Position numbers and translations under genes: made by a program. From Marvania coccoides (taxonomy: Eukaryota; Chlorophyta; Trebouxiophyceae; Chlorellales; Chlorellaceae), in assembly GCA_963854735.1 (NCBI GenBank), contig OY978106.1, forward strand, positions 806,001 to 870,000: 64,000 nt of DNA, read 5' to 3'. Of the stretch, positions 34,279 through 46,000 are shown piece after piece (position 1 is the stretch's first letter; each line of letters opens with the position of its first letter). The notes below the pieces were generated by a model. The model had not been told where the DNA came from. It saw only the letters and a program-made list of their open reading frames with translations, and did not search any database.

Positions 34279-35265
34279 CTACTCGGTCTTGGTGGGGGCT
34301 GCGCATTTTCGTCGGTTGCGTGGCCGAGGGGTGGGAGTGTCTGACACCAGCAGCTTGGCGCTGCCCACAGGGGGAAAGCTCAGGGAGTGGTTGGTCTCAG
34401 CGCCATCCTCCTCCTTGGGCTCCTCCTTGGGGAGCAGGCCGGGCGGCCGCGCACCTTCCACCTCGGAGTCTTCCGTGGTGTCCTATTCAAAAAATTAAAA
34501 TAAAAAAAATACCGTCAAGAAAAATTGAGTATTTGAGCCTTTTTTAACCGAGGAAAAATAATAATTGGGTCGATTCTTAAACATGGAATAGGCTAGATGA
34601 TTGTAACGCGTGAAATTAATAGAGTTTAGAGGCCAAAAAAGCCCTGAATAGGGCATTTTATTATTATTATTTACCTGGGGAGGGTAGTGGGGGGTGTGGT
34701 TGCCGCCATTCTCCTTGGCGAGCTCTGCGATAAGGCACGGCACCGCGGGGGTGGTCGCAGTGGGGCGGAGGTCGTGGCCGTGAGAGGGCAGGCCCGACAG
34801 GCCGGTGGAGGGCGCAGCGGAGACGGCGCAAGAGGTCACGCCAGAATCGGTGCCGGCAACGGAGTCTGCGCCGAAGATGCCCGCTGCTGCAGCCGCGGCT
34901 GCCTTTTGGTGCTTGCCAGAGCCTGCAGAAGTAGGGCGGGGGGGTCGAAAATAAGGGGGAATTTTGAAATATTTTGAAGCAAGAAGATGAGTGCGAAAAT
35001 GGCACTCGCCTTTGGGCCTTCCGCGCGGGCGCTTCTCCTGCGGGACTTCTACGGGCGGGGCGGGTGGGTATTTCCTGGGGCGGCCCCGCTTGCGTCCTTC
35101 GCTTGGCTGCAACTGCACTTGTTTTGAGGTCGTGGGATATGACAGCACCTGCTGCGACTCGATGGCATCCAGCTCTGCGTCATAGTCATCCAGGAACTCT
35201 TCGGTGAGAGAGATCTTCTTGATTGCTCGCTTAGAACGGCCCGCGGCTAAATTGCTGAGGGACAT
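34279..35265 (-). CDS. AT-hook DNA-binding protein
   Basis: Exons 35265-35010, 34922-34675 and 34482-34279; 235 residues. Two AT-hook cores, RKRGRPRKYP and KRPRGRPKG, sit about 15 residues apart near residues 65-87 and would bind the minor groove of AT-rich DNA. The N-terminal part contains basic RSKRAIKKI followed by an acidic stretch (EEFLDDYDAELDAIE); the rest is low-complexity Ala/Ser/Pro and acidic. No other domain is visible, so it is a likely nuclear chromatin-associated protein of unknown role. Intron 1 (35009-34923, 87 nt) needs a GC donor (AAAG|GCGAGT); it is also a multiple of three without a stop, so a retained form would add 29 residues after the second hook. Confidence 0.72.
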
Positions 35266-35469
35266 TATTTCGGGCAATAACGAAGACCCTCCACACGCTC
35301 CAGATGCCGCCGCTTTTAAGCATGCAGGTTCACTATATTTTTAAAATTTTTTATAGCCGGTAATTGCCGGTGTGCGCTAAAAAATCGCTAAAAAATTTGC
35401 GCCCGCGCTGATTTAGGCAGAGGGCTTCGGCGGGAACCCTGCCTGATGGCCGCATTCTAAATAATACCC
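35266..35469. promoter_or_regulatory. Divergent promoter region of AT-hook and ALDH genes
   Basis: 204 bp between two start codons, AT-rich in the half near the AT-hook gene. No clear individual motif. Confidence 0.45.
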
Positions 35470-37431
35470 ATGCCGATGGATGATCTCATTCAGACGGCGG
35501 TGGCTGCCGCAGCGGCTCTAACGCTCGCCCAGTGGGCTGGTTTAATTGCTGCATTGGCCACTGCCTTTCTACTCATTCGAGCCCTCCTGGCCGAGCCCAT
35601 CCCCAGCATTGTGGTAGAAGAACCCACAGGTACTGCGCCTGATCACCATCGCCCCCACCCGCTCCCCCCATACTTGCACATTTCTCATCACTCGCTCAAC
35701 TGCTGTCCGCTTGCAGAGATTCTGGCCACCAAGTCCACCCGTTCCACCCCCTCTAAGGCCCCCAAGGGCACCATTCCATGCTACAACCCCGGAACCATGG
35801 AGCCCCTGGGCTTTGCCCCCGCAATGACCCCTCAGCAGGTGATCACTCCCACAACTCTTCCGCAAAAATCCACCCATTTCGCACTTTACCACCTCTTTGC
35901 ACCCCCCCCACAGGTCCATGCAGCCGTGGCCAAGGCTCGCACCGCCGCCGAGGAGTGGAAGCACTCTTCTTTCGCCCAGCGCCGCCGCCTGCTCCGCATC
36001 CTCCTCAAGTACACTCTGGACAACCAGGAGGAGATCTGCCGCCTCTCCGCGGTCGATTCCGGCAAGCCCATGGTCGACGCCGCTTTTGGCGAGGTCATCG
36101 TCACCTGCGAGAAGCTGCACTGGCTCATCGGGGAAGGTGAGCGGTGGCTGCGCCCCGAGCGCCGCTCCGCCGGGCGCATGATGTTCTACAAGAAGGCGCG
36201 CGTCGAGTACCACCCTCTGGGCGTGGTGGGCGCCATCGTGCCCTTCAACTACCCCTTCCACAACATTTTCAACCCACTGTCGGCAGCCGTCTTTGCCGGC
36301 AACGCCATCGCCATCAAGGTGTCGGAGCACGCCTCCTGGTCCGCGCTGCACTACAAGCAGGCCATTGAAGCCGCGCTGGCGGCAGCGGGCGCGCCGGAGG
36401 GGCTGGTGCAGATCATCACTGGACTTGGGGACGCTGGCCACGCCCTGGTGACCTCTGGGGTGGATAAACTCATCTTTGTGGGGTCCACCGGGGTGGGGAA
36501 GAAAGTGATGGCCACGGCGTCGGATTCTCTGACCCCGGTTGTATTGGAATTAGGTGGAAAGGATGCCTTTATTGTGTGCGACGATGCGGACCTTGGGGCA
36601 GCGGTGCCCACCGCCCTGCGCGGGTGCTTCCAGTCCTGCGGGCAGAACTGCACCGGCGCGGAGCGTTTTATCGTGCACGAGGCAGTTGCGGAGGAGTTTG
36701 TGGCCCGTGCTGAGGCAGCTGTCAACGCCATTCGCGTCGGCCCGGCCACTGGCACCTCCATGGTCGACTGCGGCTCCCTCTGCCTCCCGGGGCTGGCACA
36801 GAAGGTGCAAGGGCTGGTGGATGACGCCGTGGCCAAGGGTGCCACCCTGGTGTGCGGTGGAAAGCTGCCCAGCGGTACCGCCAGCGGTACGGGGCAGTTC
36901 TACCCCCCCACCATCCTCACGGGAGTCACCGCCGCCATGCGCATCTGGCAGGAGGAGGTCTTCGGCCCCGTGATGGCCGTGGTGACATTTTCCTCCGACG
37001 ATGAGGCGGTGGCGCTTGCCAACGACTGCGCCTTCGGCCTCGGAAGCAGCGTCTACTCGCGAAACGCGCGGCGGGCGCGCGCCATCGGCGCCCGCCTGCA
37101 AGCCGGCATGACCTCCATCAACGACTTCGCCGCCACCTACATGGCGCAGTCGCTGCCGTTTGGCGGGGTCAAAGAATCGGGCTTTGATAGGTTCGCAGGG
37201 GTGGAGGGGCTGCGGGGAATGACGGTGCCCAAAGCGGTGGCAGAGGACATCTGGCCGTTCTCAACCTCACTGCCGCCGATGCTGCAGTACCCTGTGAAGC
37301 CGCAGGCCTTCAAATTTGTGACCTCGTTGGTGACGATGTTTTACTCGCAGTCGCTGGCCGGCAGCGCGCGCGGACTGGTGGGCCTGCTGAAAGCCATGCT
37401 GCCCCAGGGAGCTGGCAAGAAAAAGAACTGA
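35470..37431 (+). CDS. ALDH22A1: Aldehyde dehydrogenase, ALDH22A-like
   Basis: Exons 35470-35629, 35717-35838 and 35914-37431; 599 residues, as in plant ALDH22A1 (about 596). A hydrophobic segment (LAQWAGLIAALATAFLLIRAL) near residues 19-39 anchors the enzyme to a membrane or directs it to the secretory system. The catalytic domain has VGAIVPFNYPFHN, FVGSTGVGKKV, LELGGKDAF (with the general-base Glu), the nucleophilic Cys in CGQNCTGAERF, and EEVFGPVMAVV. It would oxidise an aldehyde with NAD(P)+; the substrate of this family is not settled. Both introns (87 and 75 nt) are multiples of three without stops, so a naive reading keeps one open frame; the spliced form restores family alignment (EPTEILATKS and TPQQVHAAVAKA). 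Confidence 0.93.
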   Translation: MPMDDLIQTAVAAAAALTLAQWAGLIAALATAFLLIRALLAEPIPSIVVEEPTGTAPDHHRPHPLPPYLHISHHSLNCCPLAEILATKSTRSTPSKAPKGTIPCYNPGTMEPLGFAPAMTPQQVITPTTLPQKSTHFALYHLFAPPPQVHAAVAKARTAAEEWKHSSFAQRRRLLRILLKYTLDNQEEICRLSAVDSGKPMVDAAFGEVIVTCEKLHWLIGEGERWLRPERRSAGRMMFYKKARVEYHPLGVVGAIVPFNYPFHNIFNPLSAAVFAGNAIAIKVSEHASWSALHYKQAIEAALAAAGAPEGLVQIITGLGDAGHALVTSGVDKLIFVGSTGVGKKVMATASDSLTPVVLELGGKDAFIVCDDADLGAAVPTALRGCFQSCGQNCTGAERFIVHEAVAEEFVARAEAAVNAIRVGPATGTSMVDCGSLCLPGLAQKVQGLVDDAVAKGATLVCGGKLPSGTASGTGQFYPPTILTGVTAAMRIWQEEVFGPVMAVVTFSSDDEAVALANDCAFGLGSSVYSRNARRARAIGARLQAGMTSINDFAATYMAQSLPFGGVKESGFDRFAGVEGLRGMTVPKAVAEDIWPFSTSLPPMLQYPVKPQAFKFVTSLVTMFYSQSLAGSARGLVGLLKAMLPQGAGKKKN

Positions 37432-38768
37432 AAAACGGGGCGGATGATGACACACACATCCGACGAGCGTGTTTTTTTTTTCCCTTTTTCATAGCAGAGA
37501 TTTTTGTTTACCCAAGACTGGTGGTTTATTTTTAACTTTGTTTGACCCGCTGTTCCTTTTCCATTTAATTTATAAAACATTTTTATTTACATTGCGTTTT
37601 AAATAAAATCACCGACGGCAGAGAACGGGTGATTGGTGGTTCGTAGCGTTGAAGCTAGGCTGTGTAATTTGCAGTGGAATAGTCATTGCGCGACCTCCTG
37701 TCGTCGCGCTTTCTTAGGATCGGATTTCACGAAGAAGCTGTGTGGTGGAGCGTCTCCCCCGTTGTGCCCCCCCTGGAGGAACTGCGCTCCCTGCGCTGGA
37801 AGTTTTCGAAATACGCAATGTTAACGTCGGCGAGCCCTGCCTAAAGCAGTTGAAGAAAACAATTCTTTCCCACATGAGACGACGACGGCGATAAATTCCT
37901 GCTGGCGTGCAAAGTTGATTTCTGGCCTTTACAAAGATTCCACTAGTATAATACAGTTGATAGATAAACAGACACTTCGCTAATAATGTAAGCATGCCTT
38001 CATTTGTTCTTCCTAATCTAGTGCCGCTGTCTCCCTGACGGCGGGCCATCGCCTCGACAGCAGAAAAACTCGCCGTCACTCTGAGCCACAGAGTGCGCGC
38101 TGCACTCCTCCAGCAGCTGCTTCAGCTCGGATTCGAGAAGGAGAAAAAAACGGAAGGGAGCAGTTAGTCACATAAAATTAGTTGTTGATAAAAATATAGG
38201 TTTCAAGGTTTCAAGGTTTTTCAGATGGTTTGACGTCTACTACCGAAGTTACCCCTATAGAGAACCGCAAGTCGATGTGCCACACACCCCGCCACAGTAA
38301 GGCAGAGCCCCCCGTATAGCGCACTGAACGGGAGACCAAGCTGGGGCAGAGATAGGCGCGCTCATCAGAAGGGCGCAGCGGGACAGAAGCGTCGCGTTCA
38401 GCTGATTCCATCAAGCTGAGGGCGCGCATTGAGGGCCAGAAGGTGGTCCGAAGTCGAGCTGGGGCTGGCAGAGGCGATTTGAAGGAGCTGGCAAAGTATC
38501 AGCTTCACTTCGACCCAGATTCCATTGCCGAGCAGGACAACATAGTAGAGAATTTCAACGGCACTCTGCTCCCCGTCGTGATGTCGCAATTTCCTCGCCG
38601 GTCAAAGGCGGTGTTGGCGGAGAGACGTTATCCACTGTCTACTCGGCACCTTTAGGCGGCTCCTGGCCATGCTCAACCTAGAGAACCCCACGGGGAGCGC
38701 ACTTTGGTGGAAACTCGCCGGCCTAGACGTCAGCTGAGTGCGACGGCCCGCCTGGACTTCAACAAGGA
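37432..38768. other. Unassigned region, 1.3 kb, with possible coding remnants
   Basis: The GC-rich part, about 38020-38660, has protein-like frames on both strands that I could not resolve. On the minus strand, 38125-38020 reads LKQLLEECSAHSVAQSDGEF to a stop and is preceded by an intron-like AT-rich stretch with a TAACT branch-site candidate and a pyrimidine tract. Minus-strand 38429-38250 and plus-strand 38356-38655 (with ELAKYQLHFDPDSIAEQD) are alternative candidates. None matches a family I recognise. It could be a small lineage-specific gene or a decayed one. Confidence 0.35.
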
Positions 38769-41349
38769 ATGGAAGGTCCTAAAACCCTAAACCCCAGCGG
38801 CTCTGCCTCGCTCATCATTTTGCCACCGCCTCCATTGCTTTCCATTGTAATAATTTTATACACAATTGTGATGCTGGTCACGCCCCTGGCGGCATTGCAG
38901 GGACTGCGCTTGTTGACAAGAGGAGGTCAGCCCATCATCTCGGCTGCCAAGCTATCATCTTACACGCATTCCGCCAAATTTACTAGGCAATCGCTGCGCC
39001 GCGGTCGTCTGACACCAACTGCTGTGCCCGGCAAAGCCCTCTGCACCGTGTCAACCGAGAACATGGCGGACACCAATGGCTCCGCTGTTGCGGCCACCGC
39101 CGAGGAGGTCGAGGCGCTGCGGAAGCAGGTGGAGGATCTCAAGGTGATTTCAATCGATTCAATGCCAGCAGCTGACCACCATTCTCGCTATCTCCTCCAT
39201 TTTTTCTAAGATGCATCTCCTCACCACTCTTTTTATCCTCTCCCACTGATTGCAGATCCAGCTGAAGAAGAAGGAGGACGAGGTCCTTCTGGTGGCTCCC
39301 TACTCCAAGTCTTACGGCCGCACCATGATCAACACCATCCTGGGTTCCGACTCTGAGGGGGCGACTCTGGTTGGCCGAACAGTTCGAGTGGGTGGCTGGG
39401 TGAAGACAGGCCGCGAGGCCGGCGCAGGGGCGTTCGCCTTTCTGGAGCTCAACGACGGGAGCTGCTTCGCCAACCTGCAAGTCATGATAGAGAAGGACGT
39501 GGCGGCGGAGGTGGCGGGCGGGCTCAAGGCGCTGGTGCCCACCTCCACCTGCGTGCTCATCGAGGGCGTGCTGTGCGAGACCCCCGAAGGCAAGAAGCAA
39601 AAGGTGAGCATATCATCAGCCGAAAAAAATGGAAAATTTTGGTATAATTTGGAGCACTCTTTTCAATAATTTGTTTGTGCTAATTGTTTAGCGAGAGGGA
39701 GAGTGGCGGTCTAGCGTCGCCAGCCTGCCCCGCTCTGGGGCACCAGCTGGCCTGCAATGAAGGCAACCTCTAGTTACCTCTCGCACAGCAAACGTTTCTC
39801 ATTATAGCAGCAGTCCCCTTCTCCATGGGACGGGTTGCGTCGGATGGTCACGACATTCTTTATTTCCTTCTTTCTAGCCATTTTTGCACCAAATTTCCCG
39901 TTCGTTTTCACCCAATTTTTTTCTTTTTTTCTTCGCTGTTCTCATCCTTCACCCCCCGCATTCTCTTCTGCTGTCCAGGTGGAGCTCAAGGCCACCAAGG
40001 TGGTCCACTTTGGCCCCACCGACGCCGCCGAGTACCCGCTCGCCAAGAAGAAGCAGACCATGGAGTTCCTGCGGGAGAAGGCCCACCTCCGGCCCCGCAC
40101 CAACACCATTGGTGCTGTGGCACGCATCCGCAACGCCCTGGCCTACGCCACGCATAAATTCTTCCAGGAGCGGGGCTTTTTGTACGTGCACACGCCGATC
40201 GTTACCGCAGCTGACTGTGAGGGCGCGGGAGAGATGTTCCAGGTAACGACGCTGCTGGGGGCTGCCGACGCCGCCAACGCCACGCAGCAGAGCGCGCCTT
40301 CGGCGGAAGGTATTGCGACGTTGGCAGCTGACGTTGAGGCCAAGGGAGCAGCGGTGAAGGAGGCCAAGGCGGCGGCCGCCGCAGACAAGGGCAACTCGGA
40401 GCTCGCGGCGGCGTCCAAGGGTGCGATTTCGGCGCTGCTGGCGGCCAAGGAGCAGCTCGCGGCGGCGGAGGCGGCCGCCCGCATTGTTGGCGGCATTCGG
40501 CGCAAGCCGGACGGCAAGATCGACTACTCAGAGGACTTTTTCGGGAAGCCAGCGTACCTGACGGTATCGGGGCAGCTGAACGGCGAGTACTACGCCTGCG
40601 GCCTGTCCAACGTGTACACGTTTGGCCCCACCTTCCGAGCGGAGAACTCTCACACCACCAGGCACTTGGCGGAATTCTGGATGATCGAGCCTGAGATGGC
40701 GTTCTGTAACCTGGATGACGACATGTCGTGCGCGGAAGATTACGTTCGGTTCTGCTGCAAGCACCTGCTGGAGCACTGCCGCGGGGACCTAGAGTTCATC
40801 ACCAAAATGGTGGACAAGCAGGCGGTGGAGCGGCTGGAGCAGGTGGCGTCCACGCCGTTCAAGCGGGTGTCGTACACCGAGGCGGTGGAGCTGCTGGAGA
40901 AGGCGGTGGCGTCGGGGGCGAAGAAATTCGAGTACCCCGTGTCTTGGGGCATTGACCTGCAGAGCGAGCACGAGCGGTACCTCACCGAAGAGATTTTCAA
41001 GCAGCCGGTGATCGTTTACAACTACCCCAAGGGCATCAAGGCGTTCTACATGAAGCTCAACGAGGACGGCAAGACGGTGGCGGCAATGGACGTTCTCGTG
41101 CCCCGGGTGGGCGAGCTGATTGGGGGGTCGCAGCGCGAGGACCGCCTGGACGTGCTGACGGAGCGTATCACCGAAGCGGGTATGCCGCTGGAGGCGTACT
41201 CCGGCTACCTTGACCTCCGCAAGTACGGGACCGTACCGCACTCTGGGTTTGGCCTGGGCTTTGAGCGGCTGATTCTGTTTGCCACCGGTATGGACAACAT
41301 CAGGGACGTGATTCCGTTCCCCAGATGGCCAGGCCACGCCGAGTATTGA
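38769..41349 (+). CDS. Asparaginyl-tRNA synthetase with plant-type insertion
   Basis: Exons 38769-39143, 39256-39603 and 39979-41349; 697 residues from the first ATG. An OB-fold anticodon-binding domain ([14 protein letters not shown]) precedes a class II catalytic core with motif 2 [20 protein letters not shown] and motif 3 [12 protein letters not shown], ending in [12 protein letters not shown] as AsnRS does. An Ala/Lys-rich helical insertion of about 75 residues sits in the core between TTLLG and [17 protein letters not shown], as in plant AsnRS. It charges tRNA-Asn. In-frame ATGs at 38769, 38871 and 39063 are all possible: 38871 gives a basic, Ser/Arg-rich organelle presequence, 39063 gives MADTNGSA, a cytosolic-like start, so one gene may serve several compartments. 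A telo-box-like AAACCCTAAACCC lies at 38779-38795. TGTAA lies at 41427. Confidence 0.92.
38779..38795 (+). promoter_or_regulatory. Telo-box-like element near the AsnRS start
   Basis: Reads CTAAAACCCTAAACCCC. AAACCCTAA boxes are known in plant promoters and 5' leaders of translation-machinery genes. If translation starts at 38871 this lies in the 5' UTR; if at 38769, it is coding. A single match could be chance. Confidence 0.4.
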
Positions 41350-41426
41350 AACGACGGCGCCCTCTTTCATGTTTTAACCTTTTTTTCTGCCCCGAGAATC
41401 CAGCATTCATTCTTTCGTTTGTACCC

Positions 41427-41431
41427 TGTAA
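41427..41431 (+). terminator. TGTAA polyadenylation signal (AsnRS gene)
   Basis: TGTAA lies 78 bases after the AsnRS stop codon. Confidence 0.5.
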
Positions 41432-41553
41432 GCCTATATTTTTATTACGTGTTTTAACCAGTTAATAGAAACGGAAACACAGGAAACTCATTTTCTCTCC
41501 ATGTTGGCGCCTGCTCAACTCATTTTTAAAGGTTTGAGGGGTGGGTGTCATTG

Positions 41554-42239
41554 TTATCGCCTGCGAACGTAAATCGACGCAGCCGCTTCGCGCATGATTT
41601 TGCCGGCCGCTTTCCTCCCGGATGGGGTCACCAGCGCCAGCACCAGAATCTCGATGAAGCGATACACGCTCCACACGAAGCCCAGCAGATTAAACACCAT
41701 TTTGAAGGTCAGGGCCTTGCGGCGCTGCCCCACCTGACGGAAGATCTCTGTGACGTCGACCGTGTGGCGATTGAGCCGGAACTGCAGTGTATTGGATTGG
41801 CGTGGGTTAATTTCACAGCTTTGCAGAGTTGTTTAGGTACACCAGGGCAAGGCAATGAAGGCGCGGAGCATGAAAAAGTGGAAGAAAATGTCCTCACCTG
41901 CTGTACGTTGTAGGCCAAGGCTGCGAGCTGGACAGCGCCAAAGAACCAGTTGCCAGTGATGAGCAAAAGGGCAGTGAGCACCGCCTGCGCCGCGAAGTCA
42001 GGGAGCTGCAAAGAGGAAGGAACGGGAGGGTGAGCGGCGGCGGCAGAAAGTATACCATACGGGGGCGAGAAAAGCTAGGGTGAACTTGCCACGAGCTTGT
42101 TGTAGTTCTTGGACGCCTCGTGGGGGTTGACCATGTCCGCTTCGAGGTCCGTGAGCTGCACCAGCTGATACATGCTCACGCCCAAGATGCCGCATTGCAA
42201 GATGAAGGCCAGCAGCCAAATTAGAGCTTCCAAGGGCAT
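41554..42239 (-). CDS. Cornichon / Erv14-type ER cargo receptor
   Basis: Exons 42239-42090, 42005-41898 and 41781-41554; 161 residues. Three hydrophobic segments and the family marks YQLVQLTDLEADMVNPHEAS and RHTVDVTEIFRQVGQRRK identify cornichon, a COPII cargo receptor cycling between ER and Golgi. The first intron has a GC donor (GTG|GCAAGT); the nearest GT would give an immediate stop, whereas the GC choice yields the conserved NKLVLPDF junction. The C-terminal tail after the third segment is somewhat longer than in animal cornichons and basic (IYVRRR). Confidence 0.92.
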
Positions 42240-42508
42240 TGTATGACTGGTTGGTGATGCGATTAAGACGTTTTAATTGGTGAAAACCAGCGTTCCCGAG
42301 TATGATCAGAAAACAATTTACAGTTAAGCTGGCAGCAGAGAAAAGATGCACCCTTTTATTCGTTTGAAGAAAATACGAGTTATTAGGATGGGTTTTATAT
42401 AGCACGGTATTATAAATTTAAGCAGCTGCAGAACAAACAAGAACTGAAGCTGTTGAGAACCTGCTCATACTGAGCTCTTTCTCCTTTCATCTTCGACTGC
42501 CGCTAGGA

Positions 42509-42945
42509 ATGACTGAAGAAGAGTGGTGGTATCTAGAACATGGTTTGGCCGTGGTTATTCCGGCGGCAGATGTGAACGAACATAATATTCTGGTGGAGCC
42601 CAGTGGATGGCATCGTGCAAGTCAGATGGAAATTTGTAACGCTCAAAGCATTTTTATTTTTTTTGAATTGCGTAGTAATATATTATAGGCATGCTGGGCA
42701 TCGCCGACTGCGAGGCGGCAGCCAAAAGCCCTGCATGGACACCCGCTCAGAAGTGCTGGCTGACACTCTCCGTCTGCGCCATATATTCTCTCAGCAGGCT
42801 TTGGGCTCAGCGGGTGAGGGCGCGGCATGACCCAGCGCATGGCGCACTCAGCGAGTCGCAAGCTTCGCCTTCGCCATCACCAAAAAACAGAGCAAGTTTG
42901 AACTTTTTGGGTTGGAGAAGAAGAAAGCGAAATGGTTGCTGGTGA
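42509..42945 (+). CDS. Candidate small two-exon gene, unknown product
   Basis: Exon 42509-42620 starts MTEEEWWYLEHGLAVVIP; a 68-nt AT-rich intron (donor GTCAGA, acceptor TATTATAG) would join it in phase 1 to 42689-42945, giving 122 residues. The middle part (CWLTLSVCAIYSL) is a possible short membrane segment and the tail is basic and Ser-rich. I do not recognise it. Support is only the open spliced frame, the GC-rich second exon and its position 270 bp from the divergent cornichon gene; the C-terminal half may not be coding. Confidence 0.33.
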
Positions 42946-43078
42946 TCCACTCAAAAACCCTGTTTGCATATTAAATCAATCAAGTAAACACCAAAAAGAC
43001 CAGGTTGCTTCGCAAGCAGCCTCCGGACTATGTAACCATTTTCAGTTTTGCCAAAAATTCAAAATATTTTTAACGAAA

Positions 43079-46000
43079 ATGGTGCGGGCAAGGACTCGTG
43101 GGAAAAGTGGCACCAGCACCCCCATCGCAACTGTACGTGGCTTTCTAAAACTGCAATCGGCGCAGCCTGCCCTGCGGTTTGATAAAATTTTAACGAAAGA
43201 TCGCTGTGCTAACAACCCTTTCCCTGGTGCCTTGCAGGCCGCGGATGGCGTTGATGACCTGGATTTCAAGCCCGGGGTCCTGTCTGGCGGCAAACTGACC
43301 CCCTCCGAGGTCGCCTCGCGATCCCAAAAATGCACCGAAGAGCAATTGCACCTGTAAGATCTTTTTTCTCCCCTCTTTTCCTCTGGTTCCGCACGCAATC
43401 CACTCACTTTCATACACCGCTCTGCAGCCTGCAGCAATCTCCCGAGTTCAAGGGATGGCAGGCGGCCAAGGGTGGCGCCCGCGGCAAGCCCTTCACTCTC
43501 CCCTTCTCCCAAGGCACGCTCGTGGCTTGCCTCACCTTCCTCGCGGTCCTAACCGCGGTGACCTTCTCTGGAGCCATGTCCCCCACCTCCGTAGTCACCC
43601 CGCAGCCCCCTGCGGTCAAAATTACTTCCACCGCCACCCCCGCGGCGGCAGCCCCCGCTGCCAACCCTTCAGCTGCGGCGGTGCGGCCCGCGCACATCCC
43701 AGTGGAAGCCCCCGCCTCTGTGAACTCCATCAACCAGCTGCTGCACGCGGAGCGCGAGCGTGCCGCGAAGCTGGAAGCCCAGGTGGTTGCTGCGGAGCGT
43801 GCCGCCGCCGCCGCTGCTGAAGAGAAGCGCGCGCTGTCTGCCCGCCTGGAGGGCGTCGCCAAAGCCGAGGAGGCTGCCGACGCTGAAAAGCGCGCGCTGT
43901 CTGCGAAATTGGACGCCGCCTCCAAGGCAGCTGCCGCCAAGCTTGAGAGCGCGGTCGCCGAGAAGCGCGCGCTGCAGCGGGAGCTGAAGGAAGCGGCAAA
44001 ACGCGAGGCGGCTCTGGTGCAGGAGACGCACCGCCTGTCGGCAGCAGTCAATAAGGCTGGCAGCGACTCTGCTTCCTATAAAATTCACACCGGGGCCTCT
44101 TCAGAGCAGCCAACCCTGGCGGAACTCCTCCCCTACAACCTCCCGCCTTTCTTCGGCGCCCTCAAGCTCGCGGAGGCGGCGCTGCTGGGCCTGGAGACTG
44201 CTCTTTTGGCCGCGGCGGCCGCCGTCTTCTTTTCGCTGCGTTCCGCCAAGGCTGCGGCCCAAATGACGCGCCGGCAGTACCTGGCGGCCTACCAGCGACA
44301 GCAGGCGGTGCTGGCGCAGGCAGAGGACGCGTACTCGGCAGCCAAGGCTGAGGCTGTTGAAATCTTGGTGCGCTCCGCTGCTGAAGCTGAGGAAGCCGCT
44401 GCCGCTGCTGCTGAGGCGGAGAACCCGGGGTTAGACGCTGCGGAGTGGGAGGCCACCGCAACGCAGCTGATGGAGCTGGCCGAGTCCCCTCTGATGGCTG
44501 CCAAGGCGGCAGCGGCAGCAGGAGAAGAAACCGGCGAAAAAGGGGGAGAGGCGGCTGAGCTTGCGGTCCCCACCCCGGCTGAGGTTGCTGCCGCCGTGGC
44601 GGAGCACTGCGCCGAGCTGCGCCGCCGCGCTGCTACCTTTGAGGCGGCCGCGGAGGAGGCTCAGCGGGCGGCGGAGCAGAGCCGGCAGGAGGCCGCTGAC
44701 GCGGCTGCAGCTGCAGAGGGCAGCGAGCGCCGGGCCATGGAAGCCGAGGCCGCGGCGGAAACCGCGCGCAAGGAGCGGCAGTATAGCGAAGAGAAGACGA
44801 GCGAGCTTGTTACTGACAACGAGCTGCTGAAGGTGCAGCTGGCGGAGGCCAAGCGCGCCGCGGCTGCCGCCGCTGTGGCGCAGGCTGCTGCTGAGAGCGC
44901 TGCCGCAGAGACGCAGGCTGCAGCTGAGGAGGCTGCGGCCGAAGCTAAAGCTGCCGCGGAGGCGGCTGCAGTTGAGGCGCAGACCGCTGTGGAGACGGCT
45001 GTCGCCGAGGTGCGTGAGGCCGCACCTGGGGCGGAGGTTGCAGTGCGGGCTGAGCTGCAGGCGGCGCGCAAGGAGCTGGAGCTGATCTCGTTGGAGAAGG
45101 CGGCGCTGGAGGAGGAGCTCGCGGGGCTGAAGCCGCGGCTGGACGACGGCGAGCAGCTGGAGGCGCAGGTGGAGCAGCTGTCGGCGTCTCTGGGCGAGGA
45201 GGCCGCGCAGAAGGCCAGGCTGGAAGTGCGCTGCCGCCAACTCGAGTCTGACCTTTCTCAGCTGCAAAACTACACCGAGAGCCTGCGGGGGCAGGTGGCG
45301 GAGCTGGAGGTGGCGCTGGAGGAGTCTCGCGCCGCGGAGGAGGGCATGCGCGGGGCTGCGGCGCAGTTGGAGTCGGCGCAGAGGGCGGTGGCGGTGGCTG
45401 CTGTGTCAGAGCCGGTGGGCAGTCCTGCCATGCAGCGCGCCATCGAGGAGGAGGTTCTCGCGCTGGAGCGGCTCTCTGCGGAGGCTGGCAGCTCCGGCAG
45501 CGGCAGCGGTAGCGGCGGAGAGCTCACTGTGGCCGGCGGGGCTTCCCTCACCCGCCGCTCTTTCACGGCCTCCAGCCTCGTCACACGCGCGGGGCAGATC
45601 GCCAGCATGCTGGCGGGTGGCGCCGGCGCCTTGGCCGGCGGCCGGCCCTACTCTGCGGGCTCTTCCGCAAACGCCGACATGTACTCCACTCCCCGCCCCG
45701 CCAGCGCGCGCAGCGCCAGGGGCAAGAGCTCGCTGAACGAGAGCCTGGCGCGCGCGTCGCAGCTGCTGAACCACACGGCAAATATCCTGGCCCAGAAGCT
45801 GCCTTCAGAGGTGGCTGGCAGCCCCGCTTCTGTGCGCAGCAACTCTGCCGCCGGCAGCAGCGGCGGAGCGGTGATACCCGCCTACCGCGATCTCCCGCTG
45901 CTGACCTGCGTGACCCCCGCAACGCTTAACACGCAGGCGGTGGAGGGGCTGTCGTCTGCGGTGCGCGAGTCCAGCTTGGAGGTTGGTAGGATTCAGTTGG

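Noticed and set aside
38779..38795. Internal telomere repeat
   Set aside because: Only about two units of CCCTAAA-like sequence; better read as a telo-box promoter element or chance.
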